NCBI GenBank assembly: GCA_964348665.1
Contig: CAYGDP010000007.1
Coordinates: 134,217-198,216 of the forward strand
DNA: 64,000 bases
Reading direction: 5' to 3'
Origin: CAYGDP01 sp964348665
GTDB lineage: Bacteria > Verrucomicrobiota > Verrucomicrobiia > Palsa-1439 > CAYGDP01
Below are positions 18,205 to 26,436 of the stretch, one piece after another. The number at the start of each line of letters is the position of its first letter. Within the stretch, counting starts at the first letter, position 1. A program made the position numbers and the translations under genes. The notes beneath the pieces were generated by a model. That model saw only the letters and a list, made by a program, of their open reading frames with translations. It made no database searches and was not told the DNA's origin.

Positions 18205-18852
18205 ATGCTTGGTGAATGGAGCAAGAAGCCGGGAATGATGATCGCCGTGGTGGCGGTGTTGGCGCTGATCCTGATCTCGTTTTTCTGGAGTTCATCTCCG
18301 GAGTCGGCGGACGATCAGTTTGAGCGCGCGATCCATGAGTCGGCGGGGTTCGTCGCCGCGGAAGAAGCGGCAAAGGTGCTCGGCGAATCCGGCGGCAGCG
18401 TGGCGCTGGTCTTGCCGCCGTATGGCTCGGAAGAGCGGTTTCCCGGGTCATTAGCCGAGATTTACAAAAACGGATTTGAGAAAGGAGTTGGGAAAATATC
18501 TAAACTGCGCGTCCTGGGTCATTGGGCGGCCAACCCCAAGCGGGCGATCTGGTTCCGATTCGAGCAGTTTGCAGAAGCACGCGAGAAATATCCGGCGGCA
18601 GATCTGCTTGTTGTTTTTTGGAGTCTCCCGCAATCGGCTCCCGAAGAAGAAATCAAGTGGCGTTCGGTCGTTCTTCCGAAGATGATCGTGATCGAAACCC
18701 GGCAAGAAGAGACCGCGAATTCCAAGTGGCTGGAGAGGGGGTTCGTTCAACGGGTTTTGTGGTTCAACGGAAAAACCGAACTGCCGGAAAAGAAACCGAA
18801 GGATCCGCACGAGATATTTTCGCAGTATTTCAAAATTATCGGCCCGCGTTGA
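18205..18852 (+). CDS. Membrane-anchored alpha/beta protein, module copy A
   Basis: A 215-residue protein starting at the ATG at 18205, preceded by GAAAGGA. One N-terminal helix (about 11-28) anchors a soluble domain. It belongs to a family with members at 19900, 25756 and 50660. Shared features are AAEEAAKVLG, then G..VALVLPPYG, a GF(E/D).G helix, a short LGH strand, F.EAREKYP.A(D/E)L.V.FW, LPK(M/L)(I/V)(I/V).E(T/S)R, and an IF..(Y/F)F C-terminal helix. Alternating strands and helices suggest a Rossmann-like or periplasmic-binding-like fold. Its stop is 18 bp from the stop of a convergent pseudopilin gene, and every family member here sits beside a pseudopilin. Function unknown. Confidence 0.82.
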   Translation: MLGEWSKKPGMMIAVVAVLALILISFFWSSSPESADDQFERAIHESAGFVAAEEAAKVLGESGGSVALVLPPYGSEERFPGSLAEIYKNGFEKGVGKISKLRVLGHWAANPKRAIWFRFEQFAEAREKYPAADLLVVFWSLPQSAPEEEIKWRSVVLPKMIVIETRQEETANSKWLERGFVQRVLWFNGKTELPEKKPKDPHEIFSQYFKIIGPR

Positions 18853-18870
18853 AGCCGAATCGACAAGCGG

Positions 18871-19710
18871 TCAATTGATCGGCGCCGTCGGAGGCGTCCA
18901 AGCAACATCGGACGCACCACTTCCCGTGGTGTCATCCGATCCCCATCCTTTACAATTCGCGATGTCGTAATCCAAAGTGCCAACGGTTGTGGAAGACCCT
19001 TTCTTTGCCCAACTCACGTGTCCGTCACAATAAAGCGAATGGGCGCCGCCATGGTGACGATTGGTAACGGTATTGCCGTTACAACCCATGGCTCGGTCGA
19101 AATTGCTGTGGCTGGCGGTCTCCAAGAGAAGGTACGTTTCGGGGGAATGCGCAATCATCGTGACTTTGATCGGCCCTGAATACCCGCCGTAATTGGTCGG
19201 GCTGGTAACATTCGCATTCATATCGTACGAAACGGGGTACTGCTTGGCGGTCTTATCCAAAGGACAGGTATAAACGCTCTCATAGCAAGGACGATTGCTG
19301 GGGTTGGCGTAGTCGCCCAAGGCGCTCCATCTCGTTGGATCGGGATCCGACCGGGGAGAACAGGACGTTGACGTTGGCGTGTGGGAAACGCATGAGCTCG
19401 CTGTCGGCGCCGTTCCGGCCTCGGGAAGAACTCGAACCCAATCCATCGTCCTCAAATCGCAACTGTCATTGGCCATGCTGGGATAATACCCATAATCAGT
19501 TCCATACGTTCGGAAAGCGATTCCCAATTGGCGGAGGTTGCTCGTGCAAACCACATCCAGGGCGCGTTGTTTGGCGGAGCGGAGCGCCGGCAGGAGGATC
19601 CGCGCCAAGAGCATGATGATGGCAATCACCACAAGCAATTCGATCAGGGTGAACGCGCGCCGCCGTTGGTGCGCCAGGTTTCCCCCTACGTTTGCTGAAT
19701 AGTTTGTCAT
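18871..19710 (-). CDS. Pseudopilin, module copy 1
   Basis: A 279-residue protein. The ATG at 19710 is preceded by GGGG at a good distance; one at 19740 would lengthen the leader. The class III prepilin signal is RRRA/FTLIELLVVIAIIML, with the unusual feature of Ala rather than Gly before the cleavage site. The helix is followed by LRSAKQRALDVVCTSNLRQLGIAF. A motif shared with copies 2 and 3 is ALGDYANPSNRPCYESV. The family's end motif is HHGGAHSLYCDGHVSW, of the H-X9-DG type known from PVC-group pseudopilins, and the tail has DYDIANCKG. It is convergent with copy A and has putative operator site 2 about 52 bp upstream. Confidence 0.9.
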   Translation of the reverse strand: MTNYSANVGGNLAHQRRRAFTLIELLVVIAIIMLLARILLPALRSAKQRALDVVCTSNLRQLGIAFRTYGTDYGYYPSMANDSCDLRTMDWVRVLPEAGTAPTASSCVSHTPTSTSCSPRSDPDPTRWSALGDYANPSNRPCYESVYTCPLDKTAKQYPVSYDMNANVTSPTNYGGYSGPIKVTMIAHSPETYLLLETASHSNFDRAMGCNGNTVTNRHHGGAHSLYCDGHVSWAKKGSSTTVGTLDYDIANCKGWGSDDTTGSGASDVAWTPPTAPIN

Positions 19711-19761
19711 AATTCGCCCCGAAATATAATCCGACTCCACAATAGGGCAAACGGGTGTTTA

Positions 19762-19775
19762 CTAAACCCGTTGCG
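19762..19775 (+). promoter_or_regulatory. Putative LacI-type operator, site 2
   Basis: CTAAACCCGTTGCG, followed by TGAA, differs from site 1 by one base. It lies 52 bp upstream of the pseudopilin start at 19710, in the divergent gap shared with copy B. The distance suits overlap with a promoter. Confidence 0.5.
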
Positions 19776-19835
19776 TGAAATTCATTCGTTGCAGCGAGCT
19801 TTTGCGCCGCAAAGGGTCGTTGTTGCTCTGACTCA

Positions 19836-19849
19836 CTCAACGAATTGAG
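19836..19849 (-). promoter_or_regulatory. Putative LacI-type operator, site 3
   Basis: The reverse strand reads CTCAATTCGTTGAG, with the exact inverted arms CTCAA and TTGAG. It lies 50 bp upstream of copy B (19900), so the divergent gap has one site facing each gene. Confidence 0.5.
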
Positions 19850-19899
19850 CCTCGAGAAAGCTTGCATCGGCTAGGTAAAATCGCTAGAAAATACGCCCT

Positions 19900-20568
19900 A
19901 TGGCAGGAGACTGGCGCAAATCGCCCATCGCCCAAATCGCACTCATTGTCGTCATCGTTTTGATGGCGGGATCGTTTTTAGTCCGCTGCAAATCCAAGGA
20001 TAGTGATGCCGAGGAGGAAGATTTTGGGCGCCGCATCACCCTGTCGGTCGGTGCCGCTGCGGCTGACGAATCGGCGCGGGTGCTCGGCGCCAATGGCGGG
20101 AAAGCCGCTCTGATTCTCCCGCCTTATGGGACTGAAGACATGTTTCCCGGTTCTCGAGCGCAGATTTTTCGCGAGGGCTTCGACCTAGGGGCAGCCAAGC
20201 ATCCATCCCTCAAAGTGTTGGGGCACTTCACTCCACCCGGGGAAGGTCACTCGGATTTTTCCCTGGCGCTGTTTCAGGAAGCACGCGAAAAATATCCCGA
20301 GGCGGAGCTATTCGTCTCCTTCTGGGGCGTTCCCAATTTGAAGACAACTCCACTCCAACAGTGGCAGGCAGCCTCCTTGCCAAAACTTGTGATCGTCGAA
20401 TCGCGCGCAGAACTCTTGGATGCGGCCCAATCGGTGATTCAGTCGGGCATGGCGCAGTCGGTAATTTTGTCAAAGGGGGATGCCCAATATCCCGAGACGA
20501 AACCGACGGACTCGCAGGAGATTTTCAATCTCTTCTACCAGGTTCTTCCGGCGCGAAACACTCCGTAG
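19900..20568 (+). CDS. Membrane-anchored alpha/beta protein, module copy B
   Basis: A 222-residue paralogue of copy A. A single membrane helix (about 11-29) ends FLVRC. The soluble domain has ADESARVLGANGGKAALILP, PYG, EGFDLG, LKVLGHF, FQEAREKYPEAELFVSFWG, LPKLVIVESR and QEIFNLFYQ. It begins with MAGDWRKSP, matching MLGEWSKKP of copy A and MLAKWSQMW of copy C, so a short basic or aromatic cytoplasmic tip is conserved. Its stop is only 3 bp from that of the convergent pseudopilin at 20572. The cysteine right after the helix could be lipidated only if the helix were cleaved, which I consider unlikely. Confidence 0.82.
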   Translation: MAGDWRKSPIAQIALIVVIVLMAGSFLVRCKSKDSDAEEEDFGRRITLSVGAAAADESARVLGANGGKAALILPPYGTEDMFPGSRAQIFREGFDLGAAKHPSLKVLGHFTPPGEGHSDFSLALFQEAREKYPEAELFVSFWGVPNLKTTPLQQWQAASLPKLVIVESRAELLDAAQSVIQSGMAQSVILSKGDAQYPETKPTDSQEIFNLFYQVLPARNTP

Positions 20569-20571
20569 ATT

Positions 20572-21333
20572 TTATCGCACTGTAGCCGGGGCAAAAGGAA
20601 CCACGAGCGGCTTCTGTCCTCTGCAATTGATCAGGTCGTAGTTGATCGTTCCGGAAGGCGGACTGGTGGTTGGACCGGTTCGATTCCACTGCACGTGTCC
20701 GTCGCAGAAGAGGGAGTGAGCGCCGCCAAAGTGACGCTGGGGCACCAGAGTAGACCCATTGCATTGAAGAGCTCCGCCGGGAAACGGGTCGGGGTCGAGG
20801 GCTTCATATAAGATATACGTTTCGGATGGTTGATCCACATATTCAGCCTTTAGATTACCGCAAACGGCATTGAAATCCGTTGGGTCGCTCAACCACCCAT
20901 TCATAACGTATGCAACTTGCATGGCAGCAGTGTTGGGCGCCAACATAGGGCACCAGAAGACGGTCTTTCGACAGGGGCGGTTGCTCGGATTGGCGTATGA
21001 GCCGAGAGCGGACACCTGTGCCGAGGGCGCGCCTTTCGGTCCGCAATACTGCGGGTACCCCGTCGCGGTCACTCGACGCACCCATTCGGTATGGCCTCTC
21101 AACGATCCGGTGGAGACGCTTGGATAATGGTCATAATCGTGAATGTAAAGGTCGAATGCGACTCCAATCTGCTTCAGGTTGCTCACGCAGACCGCCGCCT
21201 TAGCCCTGGCTCGAGCGCCTTGAATCGCCGGCAATAACATCCGCGCCAATAGCATAATCACGGCGATGACCACCAACAACTCAACCAAAGTAAATCCGGC
21301 TCCTGCCAACCCATTCCGACGAAAAGATTTCAT
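20572..21333 (-). CDS. Pseudopilin, module copy 2
   Basis: A 253-residue protein with prepilin leader MKSFRRNGLAGAG/FTLVELLVVIAVIML, then GARARAKAAVCVSNLKQIGVAFDLY. It contains the shared ALGSYANPSNRPCRKTVFW block, the end motif RHFGGAHSLFCDGHVQW and a GTINYDLINCRGQ tail. It should be processed by prepilin peptidase and inserted in the inner membrane as a minor pilin or type II secretion-like subunit. No pilus or secretion assembly genes are in the window. Convergent with copy B; operator site 4 is 49 bp upstream. Confidence 0.9.
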   Translation of the reverse strand: MKSFRRNGLAGAGFTLVELLVVIAVIMLLARMLLPAIQGARARAKAAVCVSNLKQIGVAFDLYIHDYDHYPSVSTGSLRGHTEWVRRVTATGYPQYCGPKGAPSAQVSALGSYANPSNRPCRKTVFWCPMLAPNTAAMQVAYVMNGWLSDPTDFNAVCGNLKAEYVDQPSETYILYEALDPDPFPGGALQCNGSTLVPQRHFGGAHSLFCDGHVQWNRTGPTTSPPSGTINYDLINCRGQKPLVVPFAPATVR

Positions 21334-21381
21334 AACGCAGAAAATCTAACCCGTCCGCTTGGCAAAGCCAAGCCCAAGTTG

Positions 21382-21395
21382 CTAAACTCGTTGAG
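21382..21395 (+). promoter_or_regulatory. Putative LacI-type operator, site 4
   Basis: CTAAACTCGTTGAG followed by TCAA. It lies 49 bp upstream of the pseudopilin start at 21333 and just beyond the stop of the oxidoreductase at 21410, so it can serve only the pseudopilin promoter. Confidence 0.5.
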
Positions 21396-21409
21396 TCAAT
21401 AATGACAGG

Positions 21410-23488
21410 TCAAGGCCTTAAAATGAATTGCACGGCATCGGCGATGACGTGGCCGTCGGTGCCGTCCGTCCGGATTTCAACCCACGCGGAATCGGTGGCC
21501 AACTCATAAACGCCAAGGGCAACTCCGCCGCCTTCCGGCGAAAGACGCTGGTTGACTTTCAAGGTCTCTTCACCTTTTGCAGTGCGAACGACGACCGGAA
21601 CATTGGTCGCACGGTTTCCTTCCGCGGTATAGAGAAGGCGAACTTCATACCGGCCATCTTTCTGCAGTTTGGGGGTGAATCGAACTGTTTTTTTGCCCTT
21701 CTCGGTATTGTCATCATGAAGATAGCCATCCCCTATGAATGGCAACCGCGCGGCGGACACTTTCCAATCGCCTGTCTTCGCGGCATGAACGTCGTCCACC
21801 ACGACACCTTCCAGTTTCAACGGCGCTGTTGTTCCCATCGGGCGCACCGCCGAGGACGTTTTCCATTCCAGTACTTGTCCGTCTACCAGGAGGCGCGCTT
21901 TGAGTTTGGAATAGTCGAGGTCTTGAACGGAAATTTTTTCATCGATCGCCATTACCGCGGCGGTAGCAGCGGATTGGCCGAGAATCATGAAGACCGGCTC
22001 CATCCGGATCGAGCCGTAGGCGATGTGGGAACTCGAAATGCAGACGGGGACAAAGAGGTTGGTCGCCTGATTGGACTTCGGCACGAGGGAGTTGTAATCA
22101 ATTTGATACGGGCCAGAGGGGCTGACACCAATGTCGCCCTCATTCTGCACGGTTTTGTCGGGGGTAATGTATCGTTGGACATTGTGCGAATCCATCGTAT
22201 AGGACCCCATGCCAACTGGTTTGGGCGGCAAACGCTTGAGCAAACAATCTTGCTCGGTCATGACATAATCCGAGATCATCCGGCGCGCTTCGCGGATGTA
22301 AAGCTGATGCGACCAGTTGCCATTGTCGGTGAACTCGTCCTTCGGCAATCCCCATTGGCTCATCTTCGACCGGACATCCTCCGGCACGCGCGAATCATTG
22401 GCGAGGAAATACATCAACCCTTTCTGATACGTCTCGTGTTCTTTGATAATCCGCTCGCGCGTGGCGTAGTCGCCGTCCGGATACGCGTAATTCATCCCAA
22501 TGTTGTCGGTACTGAATGGGCCGTGGTTGTTGGTGTCGGTCTTATGATTGGGGATCGGGTCGAACTTGCCGAACGTCTCCCGCCAGCCTGTTTCGAACAC
22601 GCGCAACAATAACTCGTACTGTTTGGGATCGTAACCGTCCGGCTTGGGGAACGGCACGCGATTCTCGGGCACGTCCGTCAAACACATCCGAAAACAATAC
22701 GCCTGAATGCGGTGATCTCCCTCGCCTTTCTCCCCCGGCGGGTCCGCGCTGACGCGCGGCAAAACACCGCTGGCCGGATCTCCCGGCACACGAAAGGGAC
22801 TGACCGGTTTTTTGAACCAGTGACCATGATGTAGCACACCAACTTGGATTCCATTCCACGTCTCACCGTACACGCGATTCGCTTCTCGACCCACATGATA
22901 ACTCACCCCTACTTTCGCCATCAAATCGCCCTCGTACGTGGCGTCGATGAACATCTTGGCGCGGAAAACCATCCCTGATTCCATCACGATTTCGGTGATG
23001 CGCGCCCCGTTTTTCTTGACGCCGTTTTTCAAGTCCAACCGTTCGCTCTTGTACGCGCGCACTTTCGCTTCGCCAATCATTTCCTCGAAAACCTTCTCCG
23101 CGGCGTGCGGCTCGAAAATCCACATCGTCCGTTGCTCGCCGTCGATCGCAGGAGTTCCTTGTCCTTTGTTGCCATATTCCTCGCGCTTCTGCCATTTCCA
23201 CGAGGCGGGATCCTGATAATGTTTCCAAATCCGATGATAAAACTCCCGCGTCAACCCGCCGATGACTCCCTTGTTGCCAGTGTCCGTAAACCCCAGCCCC
23301 CCGCTGCTCAATCCGCCAAGATGTTTGTCGGGTGCGACGATCACCGCCGTCTTGCCCATCCGCTTGGCCTGCACCGCCGCGACCACGCCGGCCGATGTGC
23401 CGCCATAGACACAAACATCAGTTTCGATGACCTCCGCATGAGCATGTGCAATCAACAGGGCTATCAGTAGGTATGCGGCGCGTTTCAT
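21410..23488 (-). CDS. Secreted FAD-dependent oxidoreductase with golvesin-like C-terminal domain
   Basis: A 692-residue paralogue of the protein encoded at 11303. It has a signal peptide (about 1-18), ETDVCVYGGTSAGVVAAVQA, GGLSSGGLGFTDTGN, DATYEGDLMAKVGVSYHVGR, MISDYVMTEQDC, and a C-terminal domain from VVVDDVHAAKTGDW to HVIADAVQFIL. The stretch FVPVCISSSHIAYGSIRMEP matches FVPVALSSSHIAFGSIRMEP of the other copy. It ends 76 bp before the pseudopilin start at 21333 and follows the PhyH gene on the same strand with a 62-bp gap, so the oxygenase and this gene may be one transcript controlled by the divergent LacI gene. Confidence 0.9.
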   Translation of the reverse strand: MKRAAYLLIALLIAHAHAEVIETDVCVYGGTSAGVVAAVQAKRMGKTAVIVAPDKHLGGLSSGGLGFTDTGNKGVIGGLTREFYHRIWKHYQDPASWKWQKREEYGNKGQGTPAIDGEQRTMWIFEPHAAEKVFEEMIGEAKVRAYKSERLDLKNGVKKNGARITEIVMESGMVFRAKMFIDATYEGDLMAKVGVSYHVGREANRVYGETWNGIQVGVLHHGHWFKKPVSPFRVPGDPASGVLPRVSADPPGEKGEGDHRIQAYCFRMCLTDVPENRVPFPKPDGYDPKQYELLLRVFETGWRETFGKFDPIPNHKTDTNNHGPFSTDNIGMNYAYPDGDYATRERIIKEHETYQKGLMYFLANDSRVPEDVRSKMSQWGLPKDEFTDNGNWSHQLYIREARRMISDYVMTEQDCLLKRLPPKPVGMGSYTMDSHNVQRYITPDKTVQNEGDIGVSPSGPYQIDYNSLVPKSNQATNLFVPVCISSSHIAYGSIRMEPVFMILGQSAATAAVMAIDEKISVQDLDYSKLKARLLVDGQVLEWKTSSAVRPMGTTAPLKLEGVVVDDVHAAKTGDWKVSAARLPFIGDGYLHDDNTEKGKKTVRFTPKLQKDGRYEVRLLYTAEGNRATNVPVVVRTAKGEETLKVNQRLSPEGGGVALGVYELATDSAWVEIRTDGTDGHVIADAVQFILRP

Positions 23489-23550
23489 GTTGTTTGTGAA
23501 GAATCCCGTTTTGGGGACGATGTTTGAAAGGAACCCATCTCGATTTATTT

Positions 23551-24387
23551 TTAGTAGTGCGATTCCGGCGCGGATGCTTTGAGCAACGCGCGCAATGGCA
23601 CGTCCTCTTCTCTCGGCAAATAGTAACTCAAATCATAGGAACCGTCACCCAGCATTTGACGCTCCAGCGGCGTGCAACGGTCGAGAATTTCTCGCGGGTA
23701 TGTCGTGTAATCCATCGGCCGCAACCATCGGTAGCCGTAGCCAAAGTAAACGCTTTTGCGCGTGAGCGGCGAGTAATTCGGCCCAACCCCGTGCCAGGTG
23801 CGGCTCTCGAAGATCACCGCCGTGCCAGGACGCACCCGCAATTCCATCGCACCATGCGGAATCGAGCTTCCGTTGATCATAGGAGGAGGACCGATGAGCC
23901 TATGACTGCCCGGGATTGCCTGGAACTGTCCACTGTCCGGCTGCGTCAGATCGGTCAGAAAATACGCGACCTTGATAAATAATCGAGGATGAGGTTCGGC
24001 GAGGTCCAACGGTGATGTGCCACCGTCACGATGAAAGCGGTTGACCAGCTTCGTTCGCGCCGTGCCAGGAGCGGATGGGGGCACGATGATCGCGTGCGAA
24101 GTGACCAGATGAATGTTCGGCCCTAGAATCTGCCAAACCAGCGGCGCGGTCTTTGCCCAGGTAATCAACGGGCGAAATGCATCGAAATCCTCTTGGAGGA
24201 TATTTCGTTTCTCGCTCTTGTCGTGCGACCCTTTTCCCAGATCGCGTCGCACACGCTCGTCAATCCGATCCACTGCCACGATCAACCGCTCGGTCATGTC
24301 GGGGGGAAGCGCGTCTTCGACGACCAGAAACCCGTTCTGTTCGAAAAACTTTCGCTGATCCGTCGTGATGGCGATCATATCATTCAT
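23551..24387 (-). CDS. PhyH-like Fe(II)/2-oxoglutarate oxygenase
   Basis: A 278-residue protein starting at the ATG at 24387 (another at 24378; the frame is open further but would overlap the divergent LacI gene). The iron ligands are visible: HRDGG with H119 and D121, and a distal His in SRTWHGVGPN at 199. The usual PDSGQFQAIPGSH strand precedes it, and YFGYGYRWLRPMDY follows. Members hydroxylate small molecules using O2 and 2-oxoglutarate. It is divergent from the LacI-type regulator with an 83-bp gap holding operator site 5, so it is probably a target of that regulator. The substrate is unknown. Confidence 0.88.
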   Translation of the reverse strand: MNDMIAITTDQRKFFEQNGFLVVEDALPPDMTERLIVAVDRIDERVRRDLGKGSHDKSEKRNILQEDFDAFRPLITWAKTAPLVWQILGPNIHLVTSHAIIVPPSAPGTARTKLVNRFHRDGGTSPLDLAEPHPRLFIKVAYFLTDLTQPDSGQFQAIPGSHRLIGPPPMINGSSIPHGAMELRVRPGTAVIFESRTWHGVGPNYSPLTRKSVYFGYGYRWLRPMDYTTYPREILDRCTPLERQMLGDGSYDLSYYLPREEDVPLRALLKASAPESHY

Positions 24388-24457
24388 TTGGATCTGCCAA
24401 TACCATGGAATCGATATTACTCTAACGATAGCTTGCCAAGCTGCAAAAGGCGTGTTA

Positions 24458-24471
24458 CGAAATCCGTTGAG
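24458..24471 (+). promoter_or_regulatory. Putative LacI-type operator, site 5
   Basis: CGAAATCCGTTGAG followed by TGAA. Its last base is the G of the GTG start of the LacI gene at 24471, an expected position for autorepression, and it lies about 70 bp upstream of the divergent PhyH gene. Confidence 0.5.
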
Positions 24472-25535
24472 TGAAACCACCATCTCATCCAACCCTTCAA
24501 ACCATCGCCGACCGCGCGGGTGTGAGCCGATCCACCGTTTCACTCGCGTTACGAAATCACCCCAGCATTCCACCCGCCACCTGCCAACGAATCCAGAAGA
24601 TTGCCCGCGACATCAACTATCGCCCCAACCCGCTGGTCTCCACGCTGATGTCGCATCTTCGTGCCACCAAACCCATCAAGTACACCGAAACACTGGCATA
24701 CATTACTGCTTATCCGATTCGAGACGAATGGCGGCATGTCGGTATTTTCATGAAACATTTCGAAGGAGCTTCGCAACGAGCCGCCGCCTTGGGCTATAAA
24801 CTGGAAGAATTCTGGTTGCGCGAACCCGGCCTGACCGCCGCCCGTGCCAGCCGAATCCTCTGCGCGCGCGGCATCCGGGGCCTGATTATCGCCCCGCTTC
24901 CTCACGCGCGCGGCCATTTGTCGCTGGATTGGAAACATTTTGCCACCGCCTCCATCGGGTACACCCTTTGGCAACCCAACCTCCATCGCGCCGTCGAACA
25001 TCAGTCGCACGCCATTATCCTTGCCATGCGCCAACTTAAACGCCTCGGATACCGTCGCATCGGATTGGCCGTGCCAGCGCAATACGACCGGCGCGTGGAC
25101 CACAACTGGCTCGCTGGCTATGATGTGTATCAATACAATCTTCCTCCGCAGGATCGTGTGCCAGCACTGGTCACCGATGACTGGAATCAAATTACATTCC
25201 TCCGTTGGTTTCGAAAGTATCGTCCAGATGTCATCATCGGTTTGAATTTGATCCTGATCAAGTGGCTTCGCCATGCTGGCAAATTCACCCCCGAACACGT
25301 GGGATTTGTAAATGTGGACTCGCTCGCCAGCCCCGGCGCCGCCGCTATCGATCGAAACGGCGATTTGGTCGGCGCCGCCGCAGTGGATCTTGTGGTCGAA
25401 CAACTGCATCACAACGAACTCGGTATCCCTGCCACTCCCAAGACTGTGATGGTCGAGACACGCTGGGTCGACGGCAACACCATTCGCAATCGGCGCGCAG
25501 TTGTAAAGCGAGGTAAACCGTTTCGTAAATCGTAG
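24471..25535 (+). CDS. LacI-family transcriptional regulator
   Basis: A 354-residue repressor-type protein with a GTG start. The N-terminal helix-turn-helix is TIADRAGVSRSTVSLALRNH, followed by the hinge region INYRPNPLVSTLMS. A periplasmic-binding-like sensor domain fills the rest, ending GAAAVDLVVEQLHHNELG and the MVETRWVDG strand typical of the subgroup found in PVC bacteria. It is a paralogue of the protein at 27748. Divergence from the PhyH gene and an operator over its own start suggest local control. It may also act at the four other copies of the motif near the pseudopilin modules. The inducer is not known. Confidence 0.92.
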   Translation: MKPPSHPTLQTIADRAGVSRSTVSLALRNHPSIPPATCQRIQKIARDINYRPNPLVSTLMSHLRATKPIKYTETLAYITAYPIRDEWRHVGIFMKHFEGASQRAAALGYKLEEFWLREPGLTAARASRILCARGIRGLIIAPLPHARGHLSLDWKHFATASIGYTLWQPNLHRAVEHQSHAIILAMRQLKRLGYRRIGLAVPAQYDRRVDHNWLAGYDVYQYNLPPQDRVPALVTDDWNQITFLRWFRKYRPDVIIGLNLILIKWLRHAGKFTPEHVGFVNVDSLASPGAAAIDRNGDLVGAAAVDLVVEQLHHNELGIPATPKTVMVETRWVDGNTIRNRRAVVKRGKPFRKS

Positions 25536-25572
25536 GCGAGGTTTGCATTCCTCATGCGCGACTTGTCCGCCT

Positions 25573-25648
25573 TAGGCGCGACTGATATACGCCCCGGTGC
25601 GCGTGTCCACTTTTACGCTTTCCCCAGCGTTGATAAAGAGCGGCACGC
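25573..25648 (-). pseudogene. 76-bp copy of the 3' end of the EF-P gene
   Basis: This stretch matches 28974-29049, the last codons of the intact EF-P gene, in 75 of 76 positions by eye (A instead of G at 25626). It stands in the same relation to the LacI gene at 24471 as the intact EF-P gene does to the LacI gene at 27748. It encodes only the C-terminal 24 or so residues and has no start. A short patch, CATCCAGCAA, further on (about 25671) recalls 29178 of the EF-P gene and may be a remnant beyond a deletion. It is best read as a by-product of a duplication or recombination that carried a LacI gene with its neighbour. Confidence 0.85.
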
Positions 25649-25755
25649 TTTGCTAAACTAAGATGTGGCCATCCAGCAAAAAGCGGTTGAATTGGTTTAC
25701 GGGTAAAATAAAACATTGCTCCACAATCAACGTGAGAAAATAGTATTGGGGATTT

Positions 25756-26436
25756 GTGCTAGCTAAATGGAGTCAGATGTGGTGGTTCAAAGTGTTAGTC
25801 GCGGCAACCATAGTTGTCGTGCTGCTTTCGTTCCTGCTTCCATCCCGGGAAGACAGCGACCAGAAGCAAATTAACAGCGCTGCAAGACAGATTGCCATGA
25901 CCATTGGCACGGTCGCAGCGGAAGAAACCGTAAAATTGCTGGGTGGATCGAATGGAAAGGTTGCCGTGCTAATTCCGCTCTATGGAGCTGAGGCGGAATT
26001 CTCCAAGAGCGACGGACCTTTGTTGCTTCGGTCGTTCGAGAAGAGGGTCAAAGGCAAGGCAACGTTTCTGGGTCACTACAAAGTGCAGCGTCAGCCGGAG
26101 CCGGTGAATTGGCCAGTCGCATTACAAACTGTGCGCGAAAAATTTCCTGATGCGCACGTCTTGGTTAGTTTCGTGGGTTTGCCACTCTTGGACCAAGGTC
26201 ATTTATCGCAATGGCACATGTCGTCACCACCCAAGATCATTGCGGTAGAAGTCCGCGACCAGTTGGTTATGTCCGATAGACTACGCCCATTGCAAGTGGA
26301 GCAAGCCCAAAGGTTTTTTTTGATGGGTTGCGGCGACGTCTTGTTACTGCGTGAAGGAGATATGACTCTGGGAATTTCCGAAAAGAAATCGCCACGGGAG
26401 TTGTTCGACCGATGGTTCAAGATCTACGCTCGATAA
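25756..26436 (+). CDS. Membrane-anchored alpha/beta protein, module copy C
   Basis: A 226-residue member of the family of 18205 and 19900. A GTG start at 25756, with TTGGGG upstream, is supported by paralogue alignment (MLAKWSQMW versus MLGEWSKKP). The membrane helix is at about 11-28. The domain has AAEETVKLLGGSNGKVAVLI, PLYG, LLLRSFEK, FLGHY, VREKFPDAHVLVSFVGLP, PPKIIAVEVRD, and an RELFDRWFKIY tail. Copies A and B have PPYG where this has PLYG. Its pseudopilin partner at 26916 is separated by a broken transposase, unlike copies A and B, so the insertion came after the module was formed. A partial CTAAACT site is at 25653. Confidence 0.82.
   Translation: MLAKWSQMWWFKVLVAATIVVVLLSFLLPSREDSDQKQINSAARQIAMTIGTVAAEETVKLLGGSNGKVAVLIPLYGAEAEFSKSDGPLLLRSFEKRVKGKATFLGHYKVQRQPEPVNWPVALQTVREKFPDAHVLVSFVGLPLLDQGHLSQWHMSSPPKIIAVEVRDQLVMSDRLRPLQVEQAQRFFLMGCGDVLLLREGDMTLGISEKKSPRELFDRWFKIYAR

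Noticed and set aside
18205..20568. Reading the anchored module proteins as ABC transporter substrate-binding proteins
   Set aside because: The fold may be similar, but no permease or ATPase gene accompanies any of the four copies.
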